The notes under the pieces were generated by a model, which saw nothing but the letters and a program-made list of their open reading frames with translations, did no database searches and was not told the origin of the DNA. DNA of 64,000 nucleotides from an uncultured Umboniibacter sp. (GTDB taxonomy: Bacteria > Pseudomonadota > Gammaproteobacteria > Pseudomonadales > DSM-25080), in contig NZ_CANMGY010000004.1 of NCBI RefSeq assembly GCF_947497555.1, positions 147,213-211,212 of the forward strand. Direction: 5' to 3'. Of the stretch, positions 17,547-26,990 are shown one piece after another (the stretch's first letter is position 1; the number at the start of each line of letters is the position of its first letter). The position numbers and the translations under genes are program-made.

Positions 17547-19605
17547 CCGCTAAAATCTCCCAGAGAAAATTAAATATCAGCGCTTCCTTCGCTACAATAT
17601 CAGCGCCACTAACAGCTATTGAATGCCCGCCCACAGCACGCTCATCGTAAAAAATAGGTTGTCCCAGCGTGAACAAACGTTGGGCAAATTTTCTGGAATG
17701 AGCGATATCAACGCGATCATCATTTCTCGCTGCCAACAACAATATCGGTGGGTAAACCTCGTCATCTTTTATATTATGCACCGGGGAGTACTCAAGTAGC
17801 CACGCGCTTTCGGTGGGGTTCTCAGGATTACCATACTCAACCAACCAACTCGGGCCTGAAAGCGTCCGATGATAGTTCATCATATCCGTTAACGGGGCCT
17901 CCAAGACCACGGCACCAACAACATGAGGAGCGCGAATGACGGCCGCAGCGGCTACTAGACCACCATTCGACGCGCCTCGATAAGCGAGTTGTTGGGGCGA
18001 ACTCAATCCCCTGTCGGCAAGAGATGTCGCCACCGAGATAAGATCATCAATCGTTTGATTCTTGTACCTACGCTGCCCAGCATGGTGCCACCATCGACCA
18101 TACTCCCCTCCACCTCTGACACCCGCATACACCAGCCTTCCGCCCCGCTCTAGCCAAAGCTTCGATGTTATAGCGTGATTAACCGGTGAGATAGAAACAC
18201 CAAAACCGCCATAAACATCAATGAGTGTGGGGAGCTTGTTTCCGATGTTAGCAGTTGGCGTTACTATCAAGAGGGGAATAAGCACGCCATCAGAACTGGT
18301 AGCATAGCTGAGTTCGGCCTTAAAATTCTCAACATCCAAGGTGTAGTTAGGCGGGTCAATTTGTCGCTGAGCTGCAGAAGATATTAGCCAGCGGCTAGTC
18401 CCTGTTAGCAGAGTTTCTTTACGCACGACTAGGCCACCATCGACGACCGTTTCCACCACCCAATGTTCAAGCTGAGCTGCCGCGATAACTTCAGGTTCAT
18501 TAACAAGCTCACCGCTAGCAACTAATAATTGTGCGTTAAACTCCGCACTCGTTAGCAGGTAAAGAGCGTTATCTGTAGCGACCACTTGTTGGAGTTTCTC
18601 TCTTTGTGATAGGCGATAAACAACGGTTGCAGCGTTAAAATTTTCTGCCTGTTCCCGCCACCAAATAAGGTCATCGCTCCGAGGCTGTTTCGATGATTCT
18701 GTCTGAACTAGCCAACCATCTCGATAGCGACCTACTAACCGTGACCCATGAGGTAGGTTCAAGGGATGGAACTCACCATCACGCCAATGAAAGTAGCGCC
18801 TAGCGAAAAAGTCGACCCATTCTACGAGGACAAGTTCGCCTTCAATCCAGGTCACCGTTCCGCCCATTGAGTCACTAGCGAAATTGACCAAAACGGATCG
18901 TGAGCCCGCCCGATCAATCTTTTCTAGCCGCATCGGATAGCCCGCTGAACTGGTGAAATCCGGTGATCCCGAATCCATTATCAACAGCGTATCGTCGTCG
19001 AACCAGGTAACCTGATTGCGCCCAGGTGCCAACTCGAAACCGTTCGAGAACCAATCCTGCTGAGCTAAACTATAACTTGCGTAGTAGACGGCATCAGTTC
19101 CATTTTCGGTGACGCCCAAAATACAGGGGCCTGTTTCGTAATCACGACAGTTCAGGCTAGCAAATCGCCAATCACGATGGTGACGATTGTTTAAGGCGGC
19201 CATATCAACCACCGTTCGCCACCTAACTTCGCCACTGAGATAATCTGCTCGATCGGCGCAGCGATACCTCCCCTGACTAAAGATCACGCTAAAATCGAGG
19301 AGGCACACCGCATTTTGTTGCCATACAAGACGAGGGAACTCAGCGTTAGTATTCAATCCATCAATTGCATTAGACTCTAAGCTGTCAAACCTATCCCACC
19401 ACCAACCGTCGCCAAACTGATCATGGGTGAGTTCACTCAGTTCTGTAATCCAAGTGGTATCGCTAGGAATTGGCTGCGTCTCAGTTACCAATGAATCGGC
19501 GAACACCTCAGAGCTTTGACTTGCAGCCACCACGGCGATAGCACTCAACTGACAATACATCGCCAATCGAATGAGGTAAGCACGAACAAATGTCATCATG
19601 CTCAT
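17536..19605 (-). CDS. Secreted prolyl-oligopeptidase-family (S9) serine peptidase
   Basis: Exported peptidase of the S9A family (689 aa). An N-terminal hydrophobic signal lies at about residues 8-30. The middle is beta-propeller-like; the C-terminal alpha/beta hydrolase domain has the nucleophile in RGASNGGLVA (Ser546), the Asp in AARNDDRVDIAHS and the His in AVGGHSIAV. YGGFGVS and GVRGGGEYGRWWH are typical of prolyl oligopeptidases. Family members cut short peptides after proline or basic residues; the exact specificity is not visible. Start taken as the first ATG of a Met-Ser-Met-Met cluster. First of a three-gene minus-strand run with tag and the lipoprotein. Confidence 0.9.
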   Translation of the reverse strand: MSMMTFVRAYLIRLAMYCQLSAIAVVAASQSSEVFADSLVTETQPIPSDTTWITELSELTHDQFGDGWWWDRFDSLESNAIDGLNTNAEFPRLVWQQNAVCLLDFSVIFSQGRYRCADRADYLSGEVRWRTVVDMAALNNRHHRDWRFASLNCRDYETGPCILGVTENGTDAVYYASYSLAQQDWFSNGFELAPGRNQVTWFDDDTLLIMDSGSPDFTSSAGYPMRLEKIDRAGSRSVLVNFASDSMGGTVTWIEGELVLVEWVDFFARRYFHWRDGEFHPLNLPHGSRLVGRYRDGWLVQTESSKQPRSDDLIWWREQAENFNAATVVYRLSQREKLQQVVATDNALYLLTSAEFNAQLLVASGELVNEPEVIAAAQLEHWVVETVVDGGLVVRKETLLTGTSRWLISSAAQRQIDPPNYTLDVENFKAELSYATSSDGVLIPLLIVTPTANIGNKLPTLIDVYGGFGVSISPVNHAITSKLWLERGGRLVYAGVRGGGEYGRWWHHAGQRRYKNQTIDDLISVATSLADRGLSSPQQLAYRGASNGGLVAAAAVIRAPHVVGAVVLEAPLTDMMNYHRTLSGPSWLVEYGNPENPTESAWLLEYSPVHNIKDDEVYPPILLLAARNDDRVDIAHSRKFAQRLFTLGQPIFYDERAVGGHSIAVSGADIVAKEALIFNFLWEILADDE

Positions 19606-19751
19606 AAGACTAAACAGTAAATCGCGATCTCACCAGTTACAATCTGATAACAACCGCAAAACTCGGCGACGAATACCCTGTCATACCAACAATTTTCAAA
19701 ACCACCAACAGGCTTCAACTGTAATAAACACCGCTTTTTGCGCCGATAACA

Positions 19752-19781
19752 TTGTATAAATACTGTTCGAACGCGTATAAT
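19752..19781 (+). promoter_or_regulatory. Putative sigma70 promoter of ppa
   Basis: TTGTAT (19752-19757) and a perfect TATAAT (19776-19781) separated by 18 bases, about 42 bases before the ppa ATG. An AAGAGAG ribosome-binding site follows near 19810. It reads toward ppa and away from the S9 peptidase gene. Confidence 0.65.
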
Positions 19782-19823
19782 TCGGCCTTTCATTTTTTTG
19801 AAGTGACTTAAAGAGAGACGGCC

Positions 19824-20351
19824 ATGAGCTATACCAAAATTCCAGCAGGTAAAGATTTACCGAACGATGTCTACGCGATTATTGAAATCCCAGCTAACCA
19901 CGCGCCAATCAAGTACGAAATTGACAAAGATTTTGATGCATTGATGGTTGACCGTTTTATGACCGCTCCAATGTTCTATCCAGCGAACTACGGTTATATT
20001 AATGACACGCTTTCTGAAGATGGCGATCCAGTAGATGTATTGGTAATAACCCCTTACCCAGTTGCTCCAGGCGCAGTAATTCGTTGCCGCCCAATTGGTG
20101 TCTTACTCATGTCTGATGAGGCTGGTAAAGATGCAAAATTGGTTGCCGTTCCTCACGAGAAGCTCTCTAAGGAATATGCTGACATCACTGAGGCATCACA
20201 ACTTCCTAGCTTGCTTACACAGCAGATCGAGCACTTCTTCCGTCGCTATAAAGACTTAGAAGATGGCAAATGGGTTGAAATCGACGGTTGGGCTGATGCC
20301 GATACTGCGCGCGCTGAAATCCTAAAAGCTGCCGCAGCATACAAAGGGTAA
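19824..20351 (+). CDS. ppa: Inorganic pyrophosphatase (family I)
   Basis: Soluble Mg-dependent family I pyrophosphatase (175 aa, as in E. coli), hydrolysing PPi to drive biosynthesis. Seen: [33 protein letters not shown], the metal-binding signature [22 protein letters not shown] and the C-terminal [23 protein letters not shown] stretch. Monocistronic, with its own promoter at 19752-19781 and a strong terminator behind it. Its product removes the PPi that the PPi-type phosphofructokinase 4 kb upstream would consume. Confidence 0.98.
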   Translation: MSYTKIPAGKDLPNDVYAIIEIPANHAPIKYEIDKDFDALMVDRFMTAPMFYPANYGYINDTLSEDGDPVDVLVITPYPVAPGAVIRCRPIGVLLMSDEAGKDAKLVAVPHEKLSKEYADITEASQLPSLLTQQIEHFFRRYKDLEDGKWVEIDGWADADTARAEILKAAAAYKG

Positions 20352-20384
20352 TTTATTACCTGAAACGTTAGCGGTTAGTTAACT

Positions 20385-20421
20385 AAAAAGACGAGCTCTT
20401 CAATGGCTCGTCTTTTTTTTT
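20385..20421 (+). terminator. Rho-independent terminator of ppa
   Basis: Stem AGACGAGC (20389-20396) / GCTCGTCT (20406-20413), extended by A-T pairs, followed by a run of T. An A-run precedes the stem, so it could also act on the converging transcript from 21435. Confidence 0.92.
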
Positions 20422-20451
20422 GATTCATTTAAATAGGCGTTAAATTGTCGC

Positions 20452-21435
20452 CTACTTCACCTCAGCATCATCAGAGGTGTCTTCATCTCCCTTACTCTCA
20501 CCTTCGTCAAGCGGTGCTAAGCTAAGATTACTGAAGTCAAAGGAAGTCGATTGTGGGGGTGGCTGATGCAAATCTTCATCTGCTGTTGATTGAGCACCCT
20601 CTTGATTTGCGTGATCAACAAGTTCAAAATCAAGACCCGCTGACGAGCCTACTTCGAGCATTGAATCTTGAACTACTTCTACCGATTCCGATGATTCCGA
20701 CGATTCCGACGATTCCGACGATTCTGATGATTCCGATGATTCCCATGATTCCCATGATTCCGATGATTCCGATGATTTAGCTTGCTGTGAATTACTCGTC
20801 GAGACCGGTGATTTCAAAACTAAATCCTCATCCATACCCAGCGACAAATTAGCGAGCGCGTCGATATCAACCTTAGATTTCTCAACGGGGGTTACGTCCT
20901 GATCTGAATTGACGTCGACAGCCGATTCCTCGAAGCTAAAGTCGAGGGAGATGTCATCAGATTCTGATTGATTTAATACCTCGTTCTCGCGCGACACTGA
21001 GCCTGCTACCAATGTAGACGGGCTCTGCGCTACCGTCGACTCACTCATAGGCTCAGGAGCTGTTATAGATTCGGCTTGATCGTTCGAATTTTGATCATCG
21101 CGGAAGCGCTGTGTGTTATCGGCGGCCGATCCTTTTTCAACCTTTCCCGCCTCAGGTAGGAGACTCAACCAATTAAGTTTAGCGAAATTCAAAGCTCTAA
21201 GCGGCGACGTGCTATCAACAATTTCTACAATCAAGCCCAGAGATTCAAAACGCGGAACGAGCTGGGTCAACGATTCCTTTTGGCCCACTTTTAGCACGCA
21301 GGGTACACCCGAAAATAATTGTTCTAGATGGAGTGGTTTCAATACCGGAAATGCTTCAGCTATAAGCGTTCGGACAGCCTGTAGATTACTATTCGCCGCA
21401 ATATCGCCGCGGCTACAGATAAATACTTTACTCAA
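20452..21435 (-). CDS. Acidic Ser/Glu-repeat protein, function unknown
   Basis: 327-residue protein of unknown function. I start it at TTG 21435 (LSKVFICSRGD) because GAGGAGGGG lies just upstream and no in-frame ATG exists inside; the frame extends 31 codons further without a site. Residues 1-90 look globular; LKPLHLEQLFSGVPCVLKVG followed by LVPRFESLGLIVEIVD recalls the L7/L12 C-terminal-like fold (weak, my inference). The rest is acidic and low in complexity, with a Ser-Ser-Glu tract, and probably disordered. No signal peptide or TM segment. Flanked by a terminator on its 3' side and divergent from the M15 peptidase gene. Confidence 0.7.
   Translation of the reverse strand: MSKVFICSRGDIAANSNLQAVRTLIAEAFPVLKPLHLEQLFSGVPCVLKVGQKESLTQLVPRFESLGLIVEIVDSTSPLRALNFAKLNWLSLLPEAGKVEKGSAADNTQRFRDDQNSNDQAESITAPEPMSESTVAQSPSTLVAGSVSRENEVLNQSESDDISLDFSFEESAVDVNSDQDVTPVEKSKVDIDALANLSLGMDEDLVLKSPVSTSNSQQAKSSESSESWESWESSESSESSESSESSESSESVEVVQDSMLEVGSSAGLDFELVDHANQEGAQSTADEDLHQPPPQSTSFDFSNLSLAPLDEGESKGDEDTSDDAEVK
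20684..20773 (-). repeat. 9-bp minisatellite, ten units (Ser-Ser-Glu tract)
   Basis: Ten uninterrupted 9-base units, consensus GATTCCGAY on the plus strand, from 20684 to 20773. They encode Ser-Ser-Glu repeats; two units carry CCC instead of CCG, giving Trp. The period is a multiple of three, so copy-number change keeps the frame. Confidence 0.95.
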
Positions 21436-21565
21436 AATCAACCCCTCCTCCGAATGCGCTCTACCATATAATGACTTATGACTGGGTGCAATAAGCCTAC
21501 CATCAATACTTGCGATCACACCATGCACTGGTTATCGTTGCTAACAGACCAATCGCGAGATAAAT

Positions 21566-22198
21566 ATGAGCACTGCCAACATTGATGAGCTAACGCCCAA
21601 CACCAAGCATGCGTTTATGTTACTGCGCCAACGTGCTGCGCGTGAGGGAATTGACCTGCACATTGCGTCCGGATTTCGCTCGGTAGAACGACAAGTCCAA
21701 ATATGGCAACGTAAGAATTCGCCTGCCTACACCTTCAATATTAATGGTGCACAAAAGAAGGCAGGTGAACTCACGGATCAGGAGTGGCTAGATTGCGTCA
21801 TGAAATGGTCGGCCATTCCAGGGCTCTCTAGACATCACTGGGGAACCGACATTGATGTTTTTGACGCCGCTGCCGTACCGGAAGGCTATCAGCTTCAATT
21901 AACACCCGAAGAGTATCAACCCGGTGGACCGTTCGAAAAACTCGGCGCATGGTTAGCGATTCATATTGATGAGCTCCGCGCCGAAGGTTTCTTTCGGCCC
22001 TATCGAGAATTTCGCGGCGGCGTGCAGCCAGAAGCCTGGCACCTCTCCTATAAAGCGGATGCCGATAACGCCTTGCAAACCCTATTATCTCGACAGCCTT
22101 CCCAACTCGTTCCCCTTGACGACATTCGTGGTGGAAAACTAATCGCGTCGCAGTTAGAAACGATAGTTCACCGCTATGTCATTAATGTGGACCAGTGA
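21566..22198 (+). CDS. M15-family D-alanyl-D-alanine carboxypeptidase
   Basis: VanY/DdcY-like zinc peptidase (210 aa) expected to remove terminal D-Ala from peptidoglycan stems. Zinc-ligand motifs are SRHHWGTDIDVFD (HxxGxxxD) and EAWHLSY (second His), with SGFRSVERQ as the usual family lead-in. No signal peptide is visible at the N-terminus (MSTANIDELTPNT), so it is either cytoplasmic or exported in an unusual way; some M15 members are cytoplasmic. The HAD gene begins directly at its stop (TGA then ATG), so the two are co-translated. Confidence 0.88.
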   Translation: MSTANIDELTPNTKHAFMLLRQRAAREGIDLHIASGFRSVERQVQIWQRKNSPAYTFNINGAQKKAGELTDQEWLDCVMKWSAIPGLSRHHWGTDIDVFDAAAVPEGYQLQLTPEEYQPGGPFEKLGAWLAIHIDELRAEGFFRPYREFRGGVQPEAWHLSYKADADNALQTLLSRQPSQLVPLDDIRGGKLIASQLETIVHRYVINVDQ

Positions 22199-22852
22199 AT
22201 GCAGAATATTGACTTAGTTATCTTTGATTGTGATGGCGTTCTAGTAGATACCGAGCGTGTTGCGAATAATGTATTGCACCAACATCTCTCGCGCTACGAA
22301 TGGCCTTTAGACTTGAAAGATACCGAGCGATTTTTTCGCGGCAGAAGCCTTTCCGAACGCCTTAGAGAAGCCATTAATCAATATAGATTAGACCTTCCTA
22401 CTCACTTTCTGGAAACGATGCAGCGGGAAACCTTCGAGCAGTTCCGTACAACCAACTTGAGTTTCCCTGGCTGCGACAAAGTTGTGCGACGACTTCAGAG
22501 TTCTCCCACTAAAATGTGCATTGCCTCATCGGGCAGTCATGAAAAAATGAGTTTGACCTTGGGCCAAACGCATTTACTCAACTACTTTCCAGTCCGTTTT
22601 TCATCACATGATGTCGCTCGTTCTAAACCAGCTCCTGATTTATTTCTAAAGGCTAGCGATTATTTTAACACTCATCCAAAACAGTGTTTAGTGATCGAGG
22701 ATTCCGAGGCTGGCCTTGTGGCTGCCGATGCAGCGGGGATGAATAGTATCGGGCTTCATACTCAACTTACTCAGGCAGAACAACACCGGTTTCCCAACAC
22801 GCTGTTCTTTAGCGACCATACGGAATTATTAGCATGGATGGAAAGACATTGA
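22199..22852 (+). CDS. HAD-superfamily phosphatase (beta-phosphoglucomutase-like)
   Basis: HAD subfamily IA hydrolase (217 aa). Motif I FDCDGVLVDTE carries the nucleophile Asp and the acid/base Asp, motif II is in CIASSGSH, motif III is the Lys of ARSKPAPDLFLKA and motif IV is VIEDSEAGLVAADAAGM. The RGRSLSERL-like cap segment and DTE after motif I resemble sugar-phosphate phosphatases such as YieH/YniC. Substrate unknown. Directly follows the M15 peptidase with no spacer. Confidence 0.9.
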   Translation: MQNIDLVIFDCDGVLVDTERVANNVLHQHLSRYEWPLDLKDTERFFRGRSLSERLREAINQYRLDLPTHFLETMQRETFEQFRTTNLSFPGCDKVVRRLQSSPTKMCIASSGSHEKMSLTLGQTHLLNYFPVRFSSHDVARSKPAPDLFLKASDYFNTHPKQCLVIEDSEAGLVAADAAGMNSIGLHTQLTQAEQHRFPNTLFFSDHTELLAWMERH

Positions 22853-22970
22853 ATTAGTTGTCGAAATACAAACATCTACTAGCAAGCCCCCAACTTTATG
22901 TTAAAGTCTTAACAGGAATTAATATTAGGTAAATAAACTGTCGATCAAATTTGATCAGCAACATGAACTC

Positions 22971-24986
22971 ATGAAAAAGCTATCCGTTAAAGCCCACCAA
23001 GCATTCATTCTGACTAGCGTATTGTTTGGTCTAATCACCATGCTGTCTGCCGCTTTTTTGATCAACGATTATCTAGGCCTTAAACGGATCCAGCAAAGTT
23101 TAATTGAAGAGCGGATAGCCGTGATGCAGCTTGCTGCACAGCGCTACTTCGAAAATCCCGAAAGCTTTCAGTCTAACGAACTTCAGCAGATACTCCTAAG
23201 CCAAGCTGGTAAAGGCTGCACAACGCTTTTTGATGGTTCGAAAAATATCATCGTCAAGGCTTCTGCAGAGGGTTACACTCCCGCCAGCACTGATATCCAA
23301 CAGTTAGTGGACATTAACTATCAGGGTGAGAAAATAGGTGAACTGCGCTATATTTTCACTCCTATTGATGAACAGGACTGGCTCAATCGCGCCATTGCCA
23401 TCGTGCTGGGAATGATACTTATCGCTGGTTTAGCGTCTCCATTGCTGATAAAGCTGCTCGATAATTTAACGTTAAAGCCAATTCGTCATTTATCAGACCG
23501 CGCTGAAAAGATTGCCTTAAATAGTACTTTCAACTACCGCTTTGACACCACCCGTCAGGATGAATTTGGGCGCCTTGCAAGCAGCGTTAACATCATGCTG
23601 GAAGCCATTGAGGGGCGAGAGGCTCAACTCAAGAACTACGGCAGCTACTTGGAAGAACTTGTACAAGAAAAATCTACTCAATTGCAGGTTCAAGCCAGCG
23701 AAGACTCAATGACACTCTGTCCGAACCGAGTTTCACTTATGAATTCGGGAACTCAATTAATCGAAGACGCGCTATTTGATGGCCAGATAACCGGGCTCAT
23801 CGTCATTGACCTACTCCGTATCAAGACATACAACCAGTCATATGGACATCAGCTCGGTGACATGCTGATTCGCGAGACCGCCACGCGCCTAAAAGCGCAT
23901 TTCGATAAGGTTTATCGTATCGGCGGTGACGAGTTTGCCATTGTCATCCAACATCCACGATTGAGTTCGATTGGTGAGTTAGCACAAAAAGTGCTTACCA
24001 TCGTCGGCGAGCCAATCCCCTATCGAGATGAACAGGTTAGTCTTTTGGTTGCTGCCGGCTTAAGTCTCGCGCCAGATCACGGTAGCGATGTCGCAAGCCT
24101 TCTTCGCGCCGCAAATAACGCAATGCAGGTTTCGAAGACTCTTGTCGGATCGAATCTCACCGAGTACAACCCTGAGACGATGGATAACTTAAGTCGTAAC
24201 TTTGAACTTGAACATGACTTACGTGATGCCATTGCTAGCAACCAGTTGTTCCTGGTTTACCAGCCAAAGCAGCAGCTTAAAACGCGTGTCATTGATTCTG
24301 TCGAAGCGCTTGCACGCTGGCACCATCCGCGGCTAGGGCCCATTTCACCCTTGGAATTTGTTGGTATCGCAGAAGATACGGGCCAAGCTAGAACGCTAGG
24401 TAATTCGGTACTTAGACAAGCTATCAAGCAACTAGACGCGTGGCGTCAGGATGGGATTGAACTGAGTATCGCCGTAAATATCTCACCAGCGCAAATTATG
24501 CATCCTGATTTCGTCCATGATATTCAGGCAGCGCTCAATTTAGCTCCGATTGACCCAAGCCTGCTAGAACTAGAGATTACGGAAAGCATAATGATCGGTA
24601 ATCACCACCACATCGCTGAGTCGGTTGCAGAGGTTCGAAGTCTAGGCGTTCGTGTGGCGATCGATGACTTTGGTACCGGATATTCATCACTTTCCTACGT
24701 GCGAAAATTTAAGCTCGACACGTTAAAACTCGATCAGTCATTTATCTCGGACCTCGAGCACAGCTCTGAAAGCACTGGAATTGTTGATGCCATTTTGATG
24801 TTAGCGCATACATTAAAACTTACGGTTGTTGCGGAAGGTGTTGAAACGCCGGGTCAAATGCTCATTCTTTCGACGTTAGGATGTGATTATATTCAGGGCA
24901 ACCTCTTATCTGAGCCTGTTAGCTCTGACCAGATTGAGCGAATAGCCACTCGGGTCAATACTGACGCGCTGTTAACTCAAAAATGA
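22971..24986 (+). CDS. Membrane GGDEF-EAL cyclic-di-GMP signalling protein
   Basis: 671-residue inner-membrane protein: TM1 near residues 10-32, a periplasmic sensor of about 110 residues, TM2 (IAIVLGMILIAGLASPLLI), HAMP, GGDEF, EAL. GGDEF is intact (RIGGDEFAIV, about residues 318-322) with NQSYGHQLGD, but the RxxD inhibitory site upstream is not present (Ala at the Arg position). EAL catalytic elements appear complete: SVEALARWHHP (Glu445), LELEITES, AIDDFGTGYSSL, LKLDQSFI and VAEGVET. It is therefore probably an active phosphodiesterase; cyclase activity is open. The stop overlaps the start of the S1C protease gene (ATGA). Confidence 0.93.
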   Translation: MKKLSVKAHQAFILTSVLFGLITMLSAAFLINDYLGLKRIQQSLIEERIAVMQLAAQRYFENPESFQSNELQQILLSQAGKGCTTLFDGSKNIIVKASAEGYTPASTDIQQLVDINYQGEKIGELRYIFTPIDEQDWLNRAIAIVLGMILIAGLASPLLIKLLDNLTLKPIRHLSDRAEKIALNSTFNYRFDTTRQDEFGRLASSVNIMLEAIEGREAQLKNYGSYLEELVQEKSTQLQVQASEDSMTLCPNRVSLMNSGTQLIEDALFDGQITGLIVIDLLRIKTYNQSYGHQLGDMLIRETATRLKAHFDKVYRIGGDEFAIVIQHPRLSSIGELAQKVLTIVGEPIPYRDEQVSLLVAAGLSLAPDHGSDVASLLRAANNAMQVSKTLVGSNLTEYNPETMDNLSRNFELEHDLRDAIASNQLFLVYQPKQQLKTRVIDSVEALARWHHPRLGPISPLEFVGIAEDTGQARTLGNSVLRQAIKQLDAWRQDGIELSIAVNISPAQIMHPDFVHDIQAALNLAPIDPSLLELEITESIMIGNHHHIAESVAEVRSLGVRVAIDDFGTGYSSLSYVRKFKLDTLKLDQSFISDLEHSSESTGIVDAILMLAHTLKLTVVAEGVETPGQMLILSTLGCDYIQGNLLSEPVSSDQIERIATRVNTDALLTQK

Positions 24987-26035
24987 GAATAGACGTCCGC
25001 TTCAAATTATTAATTCTCATACTAATCACCGCGAGCTCACTCGCTAGCGCGGATAACGCCTACCCAGCTTTAACGAGTGACGAAGCGAATACGATCGAAG
25101 TCTATGAAGCGACCAGAGATTCAGTGGTATTCGTAACGAATCGCACCCTGCGTCGCGACCTCTTTAGTCGCCGTGTATACCAAGCTACGGCGGGTTCGGG
25201 GACCGGCTTCGTATGGGATGAGAATGGTCATATTGTTACCAACTTCCATGTCATCGATGGCGCGAATCAAATAGTTATTAGCTATCAGGGCCACGACTAC
25301 CCTGCTCAACTCATCGGTATCGCTCCTGAACGCGATTTAGCGGTACTAAAGATAAATATTACTGAAAATATTCTTAAACCTATCACTAGGGGTGATTCTA
25401 AAAGATTACGAGTAGGCCAGAAAGTCATTGCCATCGGCAACCCCTTCGGCTTAGACACCACGCTAACCACTGGTGTAATAAGTGCTCTGAATCGAATTAT
25501 TGAGTCCCCAAGTAACCGTACTATTCGCGATGTCATTCAAACCGACGCTGCAATTAACCCCGGTAACTCGGGTGGCCCGCTACTTAATTCAGCTGGACTG
25601 TTGATTGGCGTAAATACCGCAATCTTCAGTCCTTCGGGTGCGAGCGCGGGAATTAGCTTTTCAATTCCTGTCAATATCGTTAACGCCACGATCCCCGAAT
25701 TAATTCAGTATGGTCGGGTACAGAGACCTGTACTCGGTATTGAATTAGCGCCACCACAGCTGCTAAGAAGACTAAATATTGATGGCATCGCTATTGCCCG
25801 AGTGACACCTAATTTAAGTGCCGACATCGCAGGAATTCGAGGGCTGAGCAGAGATCCCAATGGCCGACTGCAACTTGGCGATGTGTTAGTAGCTATTAAT
25901 GGCGAATTAATGCGCTCATCGGATGATCTATTAGGGGCCTTAGAACAACATAAATATGGCGATATCCTATCGCTAAGCCTTATCCGCGACGAGCAGCGCT
26001 ATGAGCTAGAAGTTGAACTCATAGCACCCGAATAA
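24983..26035 (+). CDS. Periplasmic HtrA/Deg-type S1C serine protease
   Basis: Exported trypsin-like protease with one PDZ domain (350 aa). The signal peptide LLILILITASSLASA is followed by the protease domain with His89 (NFHVIDG), Asp118 (ERDLAVLKI) and Ser196 (NPGNSGGPLLN), then a C-terminal PDZ (VQRPVLGIEL ... LQLGDVLVAINGE). One PDZ and this length resemble DegS/MucD-short forms. There is no retained TM anchor, although uncleaved anchoring by the N-terminus is possible, as in DegS. It overlaps the GGDEF-EAL gene by 4 bases, implying coupled expression. Confidence 0.92.
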   Translation: MRIDVRFKLLILILITASSLASADNAYPALTSDEANTIEVYEATRDSVVFVTNRTLRRDLFSRRVYQATAGSGTGFVWDENGHIVTNFHVIDGANQIVISYQGHDYPAQLIGIAPERDLAVLKINITENILKPITRGDSKRLRVGQKVIAIGNPFGLDTTLTTGVISALNRIIESPSNRTIRDVIQTDAAINPGNSGGPLLNSAGLLIGVNTAIFSPSGASAGISFSIPVNIVNATIPELIQYGRVQRPVLGIELAPPQLLRRLNIDGIAIARVTPNLSADIAGIRGLSRDPNGRLQLGDVLVAINGELMRSSDDLLGALEQHKYGDILSLSLIRDEQRYELEVELIAPE

Positions 26036-26041
26036 TAGCCG

Positions 26042-26845
26042 CTACTGTTTCTTTGGCTTGACCATCTTAGTCATCAAGGTAGGAAAACTGTTGGGCAATA
26101 GTCGACGAAGATGGTAGCCCAACCATGGCATACCCGATGCTACTAGCACTTCATTCTTTTGCGTTTCCATGGCTCGAATGATCTTTCGCACGGCGGTAGA
26201 AACTGGCATGCCGTTCTCGATATCAGGGTCATGCATCTTCGCCGCCTCGTTCTTTTCATTCAGCGCGCTCGCTGCGATTGGAGTTTGAACGTATCCTGGG
26301 CAAATAACCGTCACTTTAATGTTGTAGGGAAACAGCTCAAAGCGAAGCGAATCCGAGAATCCGACAACCGCATGTTTAGCGCCGGAATAGGACGTTCGCA
26401 TTGGCGCACCTAACTTGCCCGCAACCGATGAAATATTGACATAATACCCTGATTCTCGCTGGATAAAGTGCGGCATCACCGCTTTACTCAAGGCAACAAG
26501 AGACAGGTAATCTAGCCGGATAAGCGCTTCATCAACTTCGATAGGAGTATCAACCACACCACCTCGCTGACTTACACCGGCGTTATTCACCAGAATATCG
26601 ATGTGCCCATGCAAGGCAATGGCTCGCTCGGCCCATTCAGCTGCCTGGTGGTAATCATTGAGGTCGCAGCTTAGAAGCTGATGTTGTTCACTATTAACAC
26701 AGAGTTGACGAGTTTCCTCGAGTTGTTCCTCTCGGCGAGCGGTAAGGATGAGTTTGGCCCCACGAAGTGATAGCTGAATAGCCAATTCACGACCAATTCC
26801 CGAGCTTGCACCGGTAATCCATATGACTTTTGAGCGAAGATCCAT
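26042..26845 (-). CDS. Short-chain dehydrogenase/reductase
   Basis: Classical SDR (267 aa), NAD(P)-dependent. Cofactor motif TGASSGIGRELA, NNAG in ILVNNAGVSQRGG, catalytic Ser in YVNISSVAGK and YxxxK in YSGAKHAV. The Arg after the first strand (LTARREEQ) suggests NADPH preference. A DltE/YqjQ-like membrane-associated SDR is possible; substrate unknown. AAGGAG is 7 nt before the ATG. It converges with the S1C protease gene, 6 bases apart. Confidence 0.88.
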   Translation of the reverse strand: MDLRSKVIWITGASSGIGRELAIQLSLRGAKLILTARREEQLEETRQLCVNSEQHQLLSCDLNDYHQAAEWAERAIALHGHIDILVNNAGVSQRGGVVDTPIEVDEALIRLDYLSLVALSKAVMPHFIQRESGYYVNISSVAGKLGAPMRTSYSGAKHAVVGFSDSLRFELFPYNIKVTVICPGYVQTPIAASALNEKNEAAKMHDPDIENGMPVSTAVRKIIRAMETQKNEVLVASGMPWLGYHLRRLLPNSFPTLMTKMVKPKKQ

Positions 26846-26990
26846 TAGTTACTCCTTTTTTTATATTTTATGGAAACACTATACTGTATTTGCTGTTAAA
26901 ATAGGCTGATAAATTTCGCTCTAATTAAGTTTGAGCGTCTCAAACTCGGCACTGAATTAGCCGATTACTAGGGAATTCTACACCACCACT

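Noticed and set aside
20684..20773. CRISPR-like tandem repeats.
   Set aside because: Units are contiguous 9-mers without spacers and lie in a coding frame.
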